DNA of 64,000 bases from Phlyctochytrium arcticum (GCA_025602905.1 JAHLKI010000025.1:186001-250000); one strand, 5' to 3'. Shown: positions 11,601 to 23,539, counted from the stretch's first letter. The notes: generated by a model from the letters alone, not told the origin. A program made the numbers and translations.

Positions 11601-13236
11601 CGTGGCAAAGACCTTGCCTCTTTCGCTTTGCCTGCAACAACATTTGTCCCTACTGTTGCAGTTGGAAACCGCTACATCCGAGAGCAGCTCAACTATGATC
11701 AAACTGCCCTTACAGAAGAGGCGGACACCAATACGGCCAGGCTCAACGCTGACCAACTGCGGGCATACGAAACTATCCTCACCTCAGTCCATTCACAAGA
11801 CGGCAAGCTGTTCTTTCTGGATGGCCCCGGAGGTACCGGAAAAACATTCGTTTGGACAACACTTCTGGCGCGTCTACGTGGGCAAGGCAAGATTGTACTC
11901 GCAGTTGCATCATCTGGGATTGCCGCTCTATTGGTACCCGGCGGTCAAACCGCGCACTCAAGGTTCGGGATACCAATCAAGCTCACTGATGGGTCGACCT
12001 CAAGAATCAAGAAACAGAGTCCCGAAGCTGAGCTGATGAGGAGAGCAGACCTCATCACCTGGAATGAAGCACCGATGCAACATCGGCATGCATTTGAGTG
12101 CGTTGATCGTATGCTACAGGACATCATGGACTGCAGCAGGCCATTTGGGGGAAAGACAGTCGCATTGGGTGGTGACTTTCGACAAATTCTGCCGGTGATC
12201 ACCAAGGGAAGACGAGAGGATATTGTAGCCGCCTCCCTCCCAAGATCTGAACTCTGGCAAAATGCGACAATTCTGCGGTTGCACATCAACATGAGGGTGT
12301 TGAGGGAAAATACTGTTGAGGCTGTCAATTTTGCAAAGTGGGTTCTGGATCTTGGCAACAACACACTTCCAAAGACTGCATTAAAGGGGGGGGGGGGGGG
12401 GGGGGTGAGCGCAAATGGGTGGAGACCCCGGGCGAACTTTGCTTGCCTGCAGATAAACGGGATCACAAGGGGCTCATCGATCATGTTTACCCAAGTTACC
12501 AAGACCATGTCGGTGACGCACACTATCTGAAAGAACGAACCATTCTTACCTCTAACAATGATGATGTCGATCAGGTCAACAACATGTTGCTTGGGTCTCT
12601 TCCAGGAGAGTTACATAAGTATCTGAGTGCCGATTCTGTTGACTCCGGTGTTGCAGAGGAAGAAGGGGCTATCCTACCATCAGCACGTTTTCCTGTCGAG
12701 TACTTGAACACCTGCAAGCGTAGTGGCTTGGCAAACCACAAATTGCCATTGAAGGAAGGTGTTCCCATCATTCTTCTGCGAAATTTGAATACTTCTATTG
12801 GATTGTGCAATGGAACCCGTCTTATTGTCAAGCGGTTGGGTCAGAGGGTCATTGAGACTACTATCCGGACGGGGGCAAACATTGGGACGTTGGTATTCCT
12901 TCCCCGGATTGCAATGACCACAAAAGAGGGTGACTTCGCATTCATCCTCAAGCGTCAACAGTTTCCGGTCAAGGTTGCATATGCAATGACAATCAACAAA
13001 AGTCAAGGTCAGACCATGACCCATGTTGGATTGTACTGTACTTGCCGGTTTCCGTCTTCTCACACAGCCAACTCTATGTGGGGGTTTCACGAACAACTGC
13101 ATCCCGCTTTCTGAAGATTTTGAATCTAGAAGGTCCGGAGGGTCGCATGCGCAATATCGTCTACGATGAGGTGCTTCAGCAGTGGCCGAATGTGTCGGAT
13201 CAGTGCCAAGTGAGGGCTTATTCCAGTGCGATGTGA
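8631..13236 (+). pseudogene. Helitron-1 Rep/helicase (RepHel), frameshifted
   Basis: Rolling-circle transposase plus Pif1-type helicase. The N-terminus from the ATG at 8631 has a Cys-rich zinc-finger region (CPMCDARVW, near 8957). The frame shifts near 9110 to FREEVRQYNTALSFTSMGA. The Rep part carries TFTCNPNWPEI, the HUH motif GLPHAHMLIWL (about 10365) and the two-tyrosine motif KYLFKYVYKG (about 10775). Helicase motifs follow: GPGGTGKT (about 11823), DLITWNEAP (DEAP changed to NEAP), GGDFRQILPV, NMRV, INKSQGQT and QLYVGVSR. Breaks: frameshifts near 9110, 10830, 11490, 12405 (at a G20 run) and 13030, and an in-frame TAG at 11252-11254. Walker B has N for D. The element is therefore inactive. 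Identity is certain; the exact ends were not found. Confidence 0.93.
12386..12405 (+). repeat. G20 homopolymer inside the Helitron-1 helicase
   Basis: Twenty consecutive G residues. The helicase frame changes across the run, so either the run length is wrong or the expansion caused the frameshift. Confidence 0.85.
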
Positions 13237-13285
13237 GGGCTTATTCCAGTGCAAGTGTGAGGGCTTCTTCCAGTGCGATCTGAGG
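13210..13285 (+). repeat. Short tandem repeat, three copies of about 23 bp
   Basis: GTGAGGGCTTATTCCAGTGC units at 13210, 13233 and 13257, followed by a partial CTGAGGG. They lie just past the end of the Helitron-1 coding region. Confidence 0.8.
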
Positions 13286-13594
13286 GATTTTTTGAAGACG
13301 GGTTTCCCACCTTGGTTTCTCTTTCTTGGCACAGGAATGCCCGTCTGTGGGAGTTTTTCAAACTTTGAGCAGAATTGATGTGCAGCTTACTTACATCTTT
13401 GAGATTGTGGCTGCAGAGAAACCAAAACCCGTAGGATTCAGTTGGGTTTGCTTCGGGATTTCCCAGGTCAGCCCAGGGGCATTGAGCTGAGATCAAACTC
13501 AGTATGAACTGCGGGAGGGCAAGAGTTCTTCTTACCCAAAAAAATCAATGCCACCCCCCAATTTTTAAGGATGAAATATGACACATGTGCCAAT

Positions 13595-13732
13595 GGGCAT
13601 TCTGTATATGGAACCTCTGCCATTTTTTTGCAGACTTCCATCCAAACATATATCTTCTGTGAAAGAGGATATCTGTGTTTGGTTTACATTTGTCTCTGTA
13701 TTGGGCTTAGCCCCATACCTGGCATATCCTCG
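13595..13732. repeat. Right copy of the direct repeat flanking Helitron-1
   Basis: Same block as 8240-8345 plus an insertion of about 32 bases (starting ATCCAAACATATATC). The rest of 13,240-13,860 shows no gene. Confidence 0.75.
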
Positions 13733-13864
13733 CTCACAATGTTATAGCTCTGGCGGGATGAAATGATCAGTTCGCAAGGCAAAACCAGGGCAGTCTTGCT
13801 TGCAAGTATGCTTGAGAAATTGAGCCATTATCTTTTGGCCTCAAACGCGGATAGATGAAAGGAG

Positions 13865-14311
13865 ATGGAGGGAAGGACTACCTGCTCCTTCATACCAACT
13901 TTGCCACCCAAGTTGGAGGAGTTCATCACAGACTGTTCCATAAATCCCTCTTTCATCCAACAAGTCATTGGCTATGTACAATTGTTTGCAGACGTCAACT
14001 TAAGGGAAGACTCTAGATGATTAGGTCTGCTAATGGAGAGATGGCTGCTAGAGCGGCACAACGTTGGCGAGTCGGGCCAATTGTGCAGCCGTGGTGATGA
14101 CAAGACACCCATTGATACCAATTGACTCTTTACGGCCTCTTGTCTGTTTGCTTGGCTGAAGAACTTCACGGGAGGAATCGAGACGATTCGGTTTTGGCTC
14201 GGCCAAATGCGGGTCGAGAAGTTGGTCTTTGCACGACCGGAGTTCCTGGACTTTCCATATGTGCCACAACAAAACCCATGCGACCCAAGTCTTCCATTCA
14301 TCGTGGCTATC
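13865..14311 (+). pseudogene. Left half of an unrecognised gene, disrupted by hAT-1
   Basis: From the ATG at 13865 one frame runs to the hAT insertion with two in-frame TGAs, at 14018 and just before LFTASCLFAW. Both would be Arg codons if C had changed to T. Visible stretches are FIPTLPPKLEEFITDC, IQQVIGYVQLFADV, LKNFTGGIETIRFWLGQMR and EKLVFARPEFLDFPYVPQQ. The frame continues exactly across the junction into 22321 when hAT-1, Copia-1 and the bases between them are removed (FIVAI | DPDRVMKRII). The family is unknown to me. It may belong to an older transposon. Confidence 0.55.
14304..14311. repeat. Target-site duplication of hAT-1, left copy
   Basis: TGGCTATC; the right copy is TGGCTATT at 16770-16777. 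Eight bases, one C/T difference, as expected for a hAT. Confidence 0.85.
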
Positions 14312-16769
14312 CAGGGATGGCAAGGTCTGGTTTTACTAAGACCTAACTTCCCCAGCTGTTGCAAAAAAAGGTTTTACTGTGGGTGACTCATATCTCGTTA
14401 ATGGCCGGTGCATTTTTGGATTGCATCTTGAAAATTGGGCCAAAAGTGATCATTGCGAGCCTAGATCACCAACGACAATGACCGGTACTCTCTGCGACAG
14501 TGATAGTGATAGGGACAGGGATAGGCAGGACTCTTGCAGTGACAATGACCCCGAAATCGATGACAATCTGGCTGGATCAGGTGCTGGATCAAGCAGCACG
14601 ACCGACAAACAATTTGGACGCCCTCTATCTACTCTTTGGACGGACCTTACCGACAAGCAGAGTCCTTGGTCAAAGAAATTTGTGGAATGCAAGCACTGCA
14701 AAGACATAGTATCCATTCACAAGAAGTCCGAGGTTGCCAAAACTCATCTCAAAGCTTGCAGCGCGTTACTTCAAAATCCAGATACTGTGGGGAACCCACG
14801 CGCGTGGATGATGAACCCATCGACCCATGTACGTCCCGCTAAGCAAATGCGGCGGGCAAGCAGACTTCCATGAGCGCGTTCATGCCCCCGAAAGTGGCCT
14901 CGGCTACAAAGGCCAAATTCCAAGAGCTGTTTGCGATGCATTACTCACCGGAACATCATTCCAGAAAGTGGAAGAGAACAATTTGGCAGCAGCCATTCAG
15001 ATGTTAAGACCGGATGACAATCTTCTTTCAAACCGCAGGCAATTGGGCGAAACTTTGCTGGATAAATGCTATACTTCTCTCAAGGCAAGATTGGACAAGT
15101 TCCTTGCTACAACTTTCGAATTCGGGTGTCTTATCTCCGACGCCTGGTCTAACATAAACCATGAACCCATTGTTGACTACATGGCTGTAATCCCGCCGCA
15201 GAAGTCTCTCTTCCTAGGTTCGATTGCAACTGGTAAGACGGGACATACCGGCGAGTGGATTACCGAAGATATCAGTCGGGTCATCAAAGAAAACTCTATC
15301 AAATTTGTTGGGGCTGTGACCGACAACGCCCCTGGTAACAAAAAGGCATGGAGCATTTTCTCAGCTAAGTACCCGTCCCGATTCTTTCAAGGATGCACGT
15401 CACATGGCTTACATTTAATTGTAAAGGACGCATTCTTACCTTCAAAAACCAAAAAAATGGAGGGTTGGTGACAACTTTTCTGGTTGGCTCCCCATTTGAG
15501 CTATTAATGGTCTTTGTAGTCAAAGTCAAAGCAGTGGTAAAATTCTTTACCTATCATCACGCTCCTAAAGCCAGTCTGTGCGTATTGCAGGAACTAAAGA
15601 AACTCCGTTGCCTGGCAATGCCTGCACAGACCAGATGGGGGTCTCTTCAAAAATGTTTTGAGACTGTTCTTGAATCCGAAAGAATCCTGTACAATATTGT
15701 TAACGAACGTGATTTTGTAGACAACGCTTCCCCTAAATTTTGGGACCAATACAGCAAGGTCAACATGATTGTCATGGACCTGGACTTCGTGCCGTACCTC
15801 ACCAAATGTTTGGCCATTCTTGTGCCTATTGATACATTGATTGTTAAGTACCAGTCGGACTGTTGTCCAGTCAGTGAAGTTTTCCCGGACTTCCTCCATC
15901 TTCCTCAGAAATTCGACAAGCCTTTTCTCGACCAGATCATCAGTGCCCAAAAGCGTGCATACATGGTTCAGCTGGTCATGACTCGGTTTGACTTTCTTTG
16001 CGGCAAGGCACACTATATCTCCTACATGCTCGACCCGCGTTTCCTTGGAGGGAAGATCCCACGCACCCAGCAAAAGACCTTTGAGGACGCGCTCTTCGAA
16101 GTCCCTTTCGATGATTCTACAGAGGTAGATAACCATTGGCGAAGGACCGTCTGTGAGCAATATACTTTGTTTGTCATTTCGGCCAGGCAGGACAAAAACA
16201 CCAATTCCATTTGCTACCAGTTGCTTGTCGAAGGTCGCAAATCAGTCCTGCAATATTGGCAAGCAGATGGTGCTGCGTGGCGAGCTTTACAGCAAATTGC
16301 GCTTAAGGTTATTACACTCGCAATATCTAGCGCAGCATCGGAGCGGAGCTTTTCTACATTTGGAGTTATCCACTCCAAATCGAGGAAGAGATTGAGTGAC
16401 AAAAAGGCCGAAAAGCTGGTGTTTATCAAAACGAATTATGCAGCTTTGGAAAATATTCCCCTATGTGAAGAGTCAGAAACAGATACTGAGCACAGTGGTG
16501 ATGCAGGTTCTGTGGGTGAGGATGAGGAAATTCTCTAGGTTAATTAGGTAGTTTGGTAGATTAGGTAGAAGTGTAAATTGAATAGAAGCAGAGTCAAAGG
16601 ACAATCGACATGCTGCAATAAAATTGGTCAACAAATTCCTCCAGCAAGTGCTGCGCCACAGCTGCGCAAAGTGGCTTAATTCCTACTTAAAGGTTGAATT
16701 CTGGTTTAAGTCTGCTTTTACTAAAACCTACTTTTCGGTTTTGGAAAAATCTGGTTTTAACCATCCCTG
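14312..16769 (+). mobile_element. hAT-1 transposon, 2,458 bp
   Basis: The ends are inverted: CAGGGATGG at 14312 and CCATCCCTG at 16761-16769. They are flanked by 8-bp duplications TGGCTATC/TGGCTATT. Subterminal blocks TCTGGTTTTACTAAGACCTAA (left) and TCTGCTTTTACTAAAACCTA (right) are related. The whole element sits inside the older gene split between 14311 and 22321. Confidence 0.88.
14478..16538 (+). pseudogene. hAT transposase with BED finger, frameshifted
   Basis: DDE transposase of the hAT superfamily. The first frame (from the ATG at 14478) has a BED-type finger, W-x-K-F-VECKHC...THLKAC. A second frame (about 14830-15471) has ISDAWSN (first Asp region) and AVTDNAPGNKKAW with CTSHGLHLIVKD. 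A third (about 15465-16538) has PAQTRWGSL, LDPRFLG and the C-terminal dimerisation domain SSAASERSFSTFGVIHSKSRKRLS. Two frame changes, near 14830 and 15465, could be introns or indels; without them the protein would be about 680 aa, normal for a hAT. The acidic tail ends at TAG 16538. Confidence 0.9.
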
Positions 16770-16783
16770 TGGCTATTGATCCT

Positions 16784-16788
16784 GACCA
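16784..16788. repeat. Target-site duplication of Copia-1, left copy
   Basis: GACCA; the right copy is GACCG at 22316-22320, one transition apart. Confidence 0.7.
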
Positions 16789-16923
16789 TGTTGGATCGTT
16801 TAATGTTGGTAGTGCTGATCACTCCTCACTTATGTCATCCGTAGCCAAGCCTCTTCTGTAGCTGCATAGATAGTCTAGTTTACCCGAACCTTTGTATAAA
16901 TAATACCATCCATCGAAACATAA
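16789..16923 (+). repeat. Copia-1 5' LTR (135 bp)
   Basis: Starts TGTTGGATCG and ends ATCGAAACATAA. It is matched by 22181-22315 with a few substitutions. A primer-binding-like TGGTAGCACCAC follows immediately. The same 12-mer occurs at 51004 in front of Gypsy-2, and it is close to the complement of an initiator tRNA-Met 3' end. Confidence 0.88.
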
Positions 16924-17010
16924 TGGTAGCACCACAGACCATTTTGAACAAGCATCATTGACTTATCAACACCGAATTCGAACGCAGCATCGCTGGATCC
17001 GTTAGCAGGC

Positions 17011-18613
17011 ATGGCTAGCGACCTAGCTGATGCACAAGACGGGATGGATGGATCCCTTGGAGGCATTCCAGAGACTCCAACCAAGGACAACGGTTTTGGC
17101 GGGAAGCCAATCCATGACATTGACACACACAAGACTACCCTTAATTCTGATAAGCTTATTCAGCCAGACCACAACATGACACAACCCACGGTACTGGCGG
17201 TACTCGACCCAGATATCATAAACAATGACCAAAGCGATTTCCAGATACCGCCAAGAAGTCACCAGAATCTTAGAAACTATGACCAACAGTAAACATTACT
17301 CGCCAAACCTCAAGGAGGAATTGAAGAAATTCCTCTCCAGATCCGCCACTGAAATGGACCGTATCCAGCAACAGCTTTATGGAGTGATTGATGAAAATGC
17401 TGCCCTGCGGAGCCAGAATGACGATTTGATGGAATGCGATGTGCAGCACCAATCGAGAAATCTTTGGTTAGAAGATCAAATGGTGGAATTGGAAGCTCAG
17501 AATGAAAAGGGAGAAGCCGAGCGCGCAAGCTTGGCCACTCAACTGTCCTCCGCCACTAGATCTCAAAATGTCACCTCTGCGGCCGCAGCCCCGACCCCGA
17601 AAAATTCACCATACCTGGACGACATCGTAAGGAAGCCTACCATATTTACGGGCAAGGAAACCCAGGCCAATGGCGACCGAAGGGCGATGTATGTCAAATG
17701 GCGCCGCGAAGGGGAAAATGGCCTCTCGATCCTCGCCGAAACCCAGCAACTGACCACAGCGGAGTTTTGGCTGATCATGGTAAAGTGGGGTTTGGATGGC
17801 AGAGCGGCCCGCTTTGTGGAGACATTGCGCAAAACCTCCCAGTTGGGAGGCGACGCCTTCCGGAAAGCGTACCCCTTGCAAACGCTTGCCGATCTTTTGC
17901 GGGATGAGTTCTTTCGTACTTCTGATGGCGCTACGGCCCGTGAAGCGTGGGATGCACTGCTGATGCGCAACGATGAGAATTTGGAAACCTACGAGGAGCG
18001 TTTCGACGCCGCCTTCGACCTCATTCCCCCTCTTCACTGCCCGGCACCAATTGACGTCATCAAGCACTGGTACAATTCTCCGCACACCGGCCTATCCATT
18101 GCTGTCCTGGACGCCGGTGGCCTCTCATGCCATTCTCTTGAAGGCGCCAAGACCGTGACCCGGGATGTTCAAACCAAGTACACCCAGAAGCAGCGCCGGA
18201 AGGAATTGGATCGGTTCGAAAAGATGAAAACGGGACACTCCGTCACTGGGAGCCGGAGTGGGTCCTCCTCCTCTCAGTACGGGTCTGGTGGGAAGCCCGA
18301 ACGTGCCCAGGCAGCGACCACCTACAGTGGCCCGCCCCGTGTCACCCCCGGCGGCACCCCCAACCACAAAGATCCCAAGCATAACAACAACAGCTGTTAC
18401 AAGTGCAAGGGAGTAGGCCATATGTCCTGGACTTGCCCAGGCAGATGGCATTGCGCCGTCTGCAATGCCACTGTCAACCACCAGACAGATGGTCACAACC
18501 TTCAGATGCGGATCAATGCGCAACAGGCCGCCCGTCAGCAACAGTACAGTATGCCAATGTTGTCCGTGGCGCTGGGTATGGCATTGACTCAGATAGTGCA
18601 GATAGCTGTGTAG
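17011..18613 (+). pseudogene. gag: Copia-1 Gag
   Basis: Nucleocapsid precursor. The N-terminal part (17011-17289, MASDLADAQDGMDG...) shifts frame near 17230 into the main 17225-18613 frame. That frame has a coiled coil (EMDRIQQQLYGVIDENAALRS...ELEAQNEKGEAERASL), a capsid-like segment with TLADLLRDEFF and YEERFDAAFDLIPP, a Ser/Gly-rich linker, and a CCHC knuckle CYKCKGVGHMSWTC near 18396. A long N-terminal coiled coil is unusual for Copia Gag. Pol begins in a different frame overlapping the 3' end (18403 onward), so either a programmed or a mutational frameshift separates them. Confidence 0.85.
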
Positions 18614-18630
18614 CATTAGGAAGTATTCCC

Positions 18631-21600
18631 AGAAATTTACAAATAAATGATTCTGCCCACTACCCTGGTCTTTGTTACTTGACTCATTATGATTCCTGCG
18701 CATCCAGTTCCATGGTGGTCCAGAAACAGTACTTCGTGACCTATACGGAACTGCAACGGCCCATTACCGTCCTTTGCGCTAACAATTCCACAGTCAAAGC
18801 GATTGGTATTGGTTCCGTCGTGCTCCACAATCCCGAACGCAACCAGCGGGTCCACATCCACGATACTCTTCATGTCCCCAGTCTTGGCTACAATTTGATT
18901 TCCTCTACGAAACTGACTATGCAACAACCTGTCTATGTCCATCAACAACGCGACTGGTTGGAGATCCGTAGCGAGCAGGATCACCAAGTTCTCTTGCAGG
19001 GCTATGTCGATAAAGCCACACAACTGCCCACATTCGATGCCCTTTTTGAGATTGCTTCGTCCGTTACCGCCCAGCGGACCTACGCCCAAGCTTGCCACAT
19101 TCCTGGCTCCGGTGGCTCCTCTGACCGGACTGACGCTCGACCCGCAGCATGGCTAGCCACCACGCCTGAGGCTTCTAGCCCCACCTGGCATGCACGCACT
19201 GGACATCTCAGTCACCGGAACTTGGTGAGATGGCAGAAACAGACCGCACAGACCCCGAAGAAAGATGGCATCGGCACGTATGCGCAAATCAAATGTGTCT
19301 TGAAGGACAATGAGATCTGTGAGCCGTGCGTGGCTGCAAAAATCCACCAGAATCCGTTCCCTGCGAACCCAGACCGTGCTGATGCATACGGCAAGATCAT
19401 ACATGTTGACTTATCGGGGAAAGTGCAACATTGGTCTTTCAGTGGCGAGCAATACGGCATGCTGATTATTGACAATAAAACTCGCGAAATATCGGGACAT
19501 GAGCTTAAGCATAAGAACGCCGCTGAAGCCTGTCTCAAAACCCATATCACGCGACTGGACCGCGCAGGGCACACGGTGGTTGAGATCCGCTCGGGCCAAG
19601 ACGGGGAAATTGTGGGCACCCAGGCATTTCGCAACTGGCTCAAAGAAAAAGGCATACACCATGCAGTCTCTGTTCATGACTCCTCCCCTACCAATGGCCG
19701 AGTGGAGCGTCCCATACGCTCCATTTGGACAATGGTCCGCGCCATGCTCGCTCATTTCCGTCTCCCCCTGGCGGTTTGGGGATACGCCCATCAAGCAGCA
19801 TGCTATACCAAGTCCTTACTACCCCACCGTGCCGTTCCCGAGATAATGAGTCCCTATCAAGAGAAGACCGGTCGCATCCCTCGTATTCGTCATTTCCGCG
19901 TTTTTGGATGCCGCGTCTACGTGTTAGACAACCGAAAAGCCAAGGGTGCCAAAGCTCGCCAGAACTATTGGGTAGGGATGATGGTGGGATACGACCCAAA
20001 CATTCGAGGCGCGATCTTGGTGTTGCGGACTGACGGTCCGTCTCGCAAGATAACATCCAAGCGGAACTTTGTGGCGGATGAGGTTGGACCTCCAACAAAG
20101 CCACTCAGGCCGCTGATGACGAGTACATGAAACAGCTGCAGGCCTTAGGAGATGCCGACGATGAAGACGCCACTGCCGACCCCACGCCGGAGACTGACGG
20201 ACAGCCCAAACCTCTTGCTGAGGCCATCGAAAGCCTCAACACTTTGCCCCTTTTTGCACCAAATCGTCCACCTATCCACTCCCCTGACGTCCCCACTCTG
20301 ATTGCGCCCGCACAGACTACCCCCCCTGCACCTGCACCCCCTCGGCGTTCTGGCCGTTCAAGAATTGCCCCTGCCCACTTGCAAGACAGTGCGATGGTGG
20401 CCCATGCTGATGCTGTCATCGCGCACATAGCCGAGTTGGCCGAAATGAAGGAAGCGGAGGAGGCCGCAGATATTATCTTCACTGCGGAGCAAGCCAGACG
20501 GATTCTTATACCGCAATCATATAAAGAGGCAATGGGTGCAAACTGCGCATATTCCTCCCATTGGCAGACCGCCATGGATGATGAGCTGAATTCCATAGGC
20601 GAGCACGGCACTTGGGTACGGCACTTGAAGGTCCCATGACACAAGGCACTTGGGTTGAAGTGGGTCTATGATCTGAAAAAGAACGCCCATGGTGACATCA
20701 TCCGTTTTAAGGCACGGCTAGTCCTCCGAGGTTTCGAGCAGATCTATGGACGGGACTATAAAGAAACATTTTCTCCCGTTGCGGGAACTTCCTCAATGAA
20801 TATCCTGCTTTTGCTTGCGGCCTACAAGGACTGGTCTGTCCGCCAAATCGATTTCAAGACGGCTTTTTTGAACGCAGAGATCAGTGGTGAAAAAATCTTT
20901 GTACAACCACCACTAGGATACGAAAGTCTATGTTCGGACGACGAATGGTTCATGTTTCTGAAGGCACTCTATGGGTTGAAGCAGAGTGGTCGCCTGTGGT
21001 ATTTGGATTTATCGGCCTACATTGCCTCATTGGGTTTCGTGAAGAGTAAATGGGATGATTGCATGTGGATGCCGTACCACACCGACGGTTCTTTAATGGC
21101 GGCCATTCGATCCCACGTTGATGACTGTCTACTGCTTGCTCCGACAGTGGCGAAGATGGTGGAAATCGAGGAGAAGCTTGCGGTTAAGTACCAATTGACT
21201 TGACAAGGAAATGTTCACTACTTCCGGAAGAAGGAAATCACTAGAAACCCCAATAACACATTCACACTCAAGCAATCTGGTTACATTACCGACATGGCCC
21301 TAAGATTCCAAGAGTATTTGGCCTCTACGCCACCCTCCCCGCACACGCCCATGCTTCCAAGTCAAATGGACAAGACTCCTGCCTCCAAGATCCCAGACGC
21401 CGATGTGATCACAGATGTCCCGTACAGAGAGTTAGTCGGATCACTCATTCACACTTCCCACACCCACCCGAAAATACAATTTGCAGTGGGTTATGTCGGC
21501 CGATTTAATCACCGTCATACACGGAAGCATTGGGAAATAGCTCTCCGGATTCTTGCGTATCTGGACGGTGTGACGGATGAGGGGATGGAGTTGGGGGTGA

Positions 21601-22139
21601 AAGTTGGGAAGGATGGGGAGATTTTAAGGGGTTTTGTTGATTCCAGCCTGGGTGACGATGCAGAGACTGGCCGTTCAACCACAGGAGTTGCCTTGACGCT
21701 GGGCATTGGCATCATATATGCACGATCCAAACTACAGAGACGGGTAGCGACTAGTTCCACGCAGGCGGAATTCCATGCAGCTTGGAAAGCAGCCCAGATG
21801 GTTATAGCGCTAAGGGGACTTTTAGGAGAACTCAAGCTGTTGAACGGGTAGCGACCACATACCAAACTTTATGAAGACAATACTGGATGTGCCGCCTGGA
21901 GCCGAAATAATATTGACCACGACCGCGCGACTCATTTGGACGTCCACTACCACAGTTTGCAAGAATGGGTCAAGGAAGGGAGTGTGGAATTGGCACGCGT
22001 GGATAGCAACGATCAAGTTGCGGACATTTTCACGAAACCTTTACCAGGCCCCAAGTTCCATGAGTTCAAACTGGCAATGGGCATTCGGGGATCAGTTGAG
22101 TCGGCATTAAAGCCAGGGAGGGTAGTTACCTTAAGATAA
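18631..22139 (+). pseudogene. pol: Copia-1 Pol (protease, integrase, RT, RNase H)
   Basis: Aspartic protease segment YDSCASSSMVV has Cys where the DSGA motif needs Gly. The integrase has the HHCC finger (ARTGHLSHRN...CEPCVAAK), HVDLSG, an aberrant RSGQDGEIV in place of the usual second-Asp motif, and NGRVERPIRS. The RT has KWVYDLKKNAHG, QIDFKTAFLNAEI, ALYGLKQSGRLWY and SHVDDCLLLAP (YVDD changed to HVDD). RNase H has ATSSTQAEFHAAWKAAQ, KLYEDNTGC and ADIFTKPLPGPKF. In-frame stops: TGA at 20637, TGA at 21201, TAG at 21849; frame change near 20105. The element is dead by several criteria. Confidence 0.92.
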
Positions 22140-22180
22140 TTCACGGACCTTGACGCATCGGAGTTCTCAGCAAGGGAGGG

Positions 22181-22315
22181 TGTTGGATCGTTTAATGTTG
22201 GTAGTGCTGATCACTCCTCACTTATGTCATCCGTAGCCAAGCCTCTGCTGTAGCTGCATAGATAGTCTAGTGTACCCGAACCTTTGTGTAATTAATACCA
22301 TCCATCGAAACATAA
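22181..22315 (+). repeat. Copia-1 3' LTR (135 bp)
   Basis: TGTTGGATCG...ACATAA, preceded by the polypurine tract GGGAGGG and followed by GACCG. Confidence 0.88.
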
Positions 22316-22320
22316 GACCG

Positions 22321-23532
22321 TGTGATGAAGAGAATCATCAGTCATGTTGTGGACGACGGCTAAAATGAGTTTTTGGACAAGGACGCATGGCAGGGGATTG
22401 CTGCAGATCCGGAGAATGACAAGATTTTCGGTCAGTGGTATTACCAGCGAGACACCCAGAACGTAAAGGCTGCAAAGACTGGATTCTCCACAGTTGTTGC
22501 AAGAGAAGGGCAACATCAAGGAAGCTGAGTTTTGTGAAATTGTGCGCGAAGGATTTGAGGCGTTTGATCAGTCAGGCTTGTCGGATGATGAACAAGTCAG
22601 AAGGATCAAGCGCCTGCAGACCTGGTTTTCTGACAAGTCGCTCTCTTTCATGTATGGAGAGCCTTGCTCCAAGTATCTCCCACAACTGCCTTTTCTACGC
22701 CGCAAGAAGGGCACCGACAGAGCAGTGCCTACATACGATCCTTCCAAACATTTCCCTACCGAACTTCTGGAAGCTTTTCTCATGCTCTGCTCTGGACGTT
22801 CCGCTCTCATCTCATTTTTGGAAAAAGACCCGTCAAACATTGAATATGACTTGGAGGTGACTGATCCACAGCAGCGCCTTCCCCATTTTAATGATTGGTG
22901 GCGCCAATCGAACAACGTAGAATGCCATTTTTCAGAGTTCAAGTCAATCCTCGGCAAAGGTTTGTGACCTTGATTGTACATACCATGCGAGTTAGGCGCG
23001 GCAATCATCACTTTCTTCAGCGGGACGAGGCCTAATCCAAAAAGCGTATCCACATGAAGCATGAACCGCGCTTTCCAAACTCCTCGTCATACAAGCAGTG
23101 AATGATATCATATTGCTGCTTGTACTTTCTTCCCCAAGCTTACACTTGATACCACTATAGTCTGAAATGACAGATCGTACTGTATTAGGGTACACGCAAC
23201 CAATCCCTGTAGGGCGTAGCTATGAGCCCAAAGCATACACCAAATCTGTCGCAATCATGCTTGAGTGGAACAACACTTCCAACAAGAGAAAAGCAGACCG
23301 AACTGCTGCCAAACAAAGGGCATTGTCTGACCCCACAGTGCAGCCGTTCACTGCGGTCAGAAGATTCTTCACATCAGGGAGGGATATCATGGCAAGAGTA
23401 GTGCAGTCCAGCCAACCCAACTCTTCCCGTCAACCACTTGCCCCTATCGATCAGAACGTGCTAACCCCGACATCCGAATCTTCGCCATCCAAACGTTCCC
23501 GCACGGAAACCCTTCTTCAGGACTTATCTTGA
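22321..23532 (+). pseudogene. Right half of the disrupted unrecognised gene
   Basis: Continues the frame of 13865-14311 after removal of the two nested insertions: RVMKRIISHVVDDG, an in-frame TAA, then NEFLDKDAWQGIAADPEN and GQWYYQRD. The frame changes near 22470; a GTAAAGG...CCACAG stretch of about 31 bp there could be a very short intron or an indel. It then enters 22494-22967, with LSDDEQVRRIKRLQTWF, LPFLRRKKG and FNDWWRQSNNVECHFSEF. A last segment (23167-23532) is Ser/Pro/Lys-rich (SSPSKRSRTE). No domain recognised. Confidence 0.45.
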
Positions 23533-23539
23533 ACAGTCT

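Larger units (their letters stand above)
16789..22315 (+). mobile_element. Copia-1 retrotransposon, full length 5,527 bp, decayed
   Basis: Two 135-bp LTRs, near-identical 5-bp target duplications (GACCA/GACCG), a primer-binding site after the 5' LTR, and a polypurine tract AGCAAGGGAGGG directly before the 3' LTR. Gag and Pol lie between. It inserted 19 bp beyond the hAT-1 right end, in the same older gene. Confidence 0.92.
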
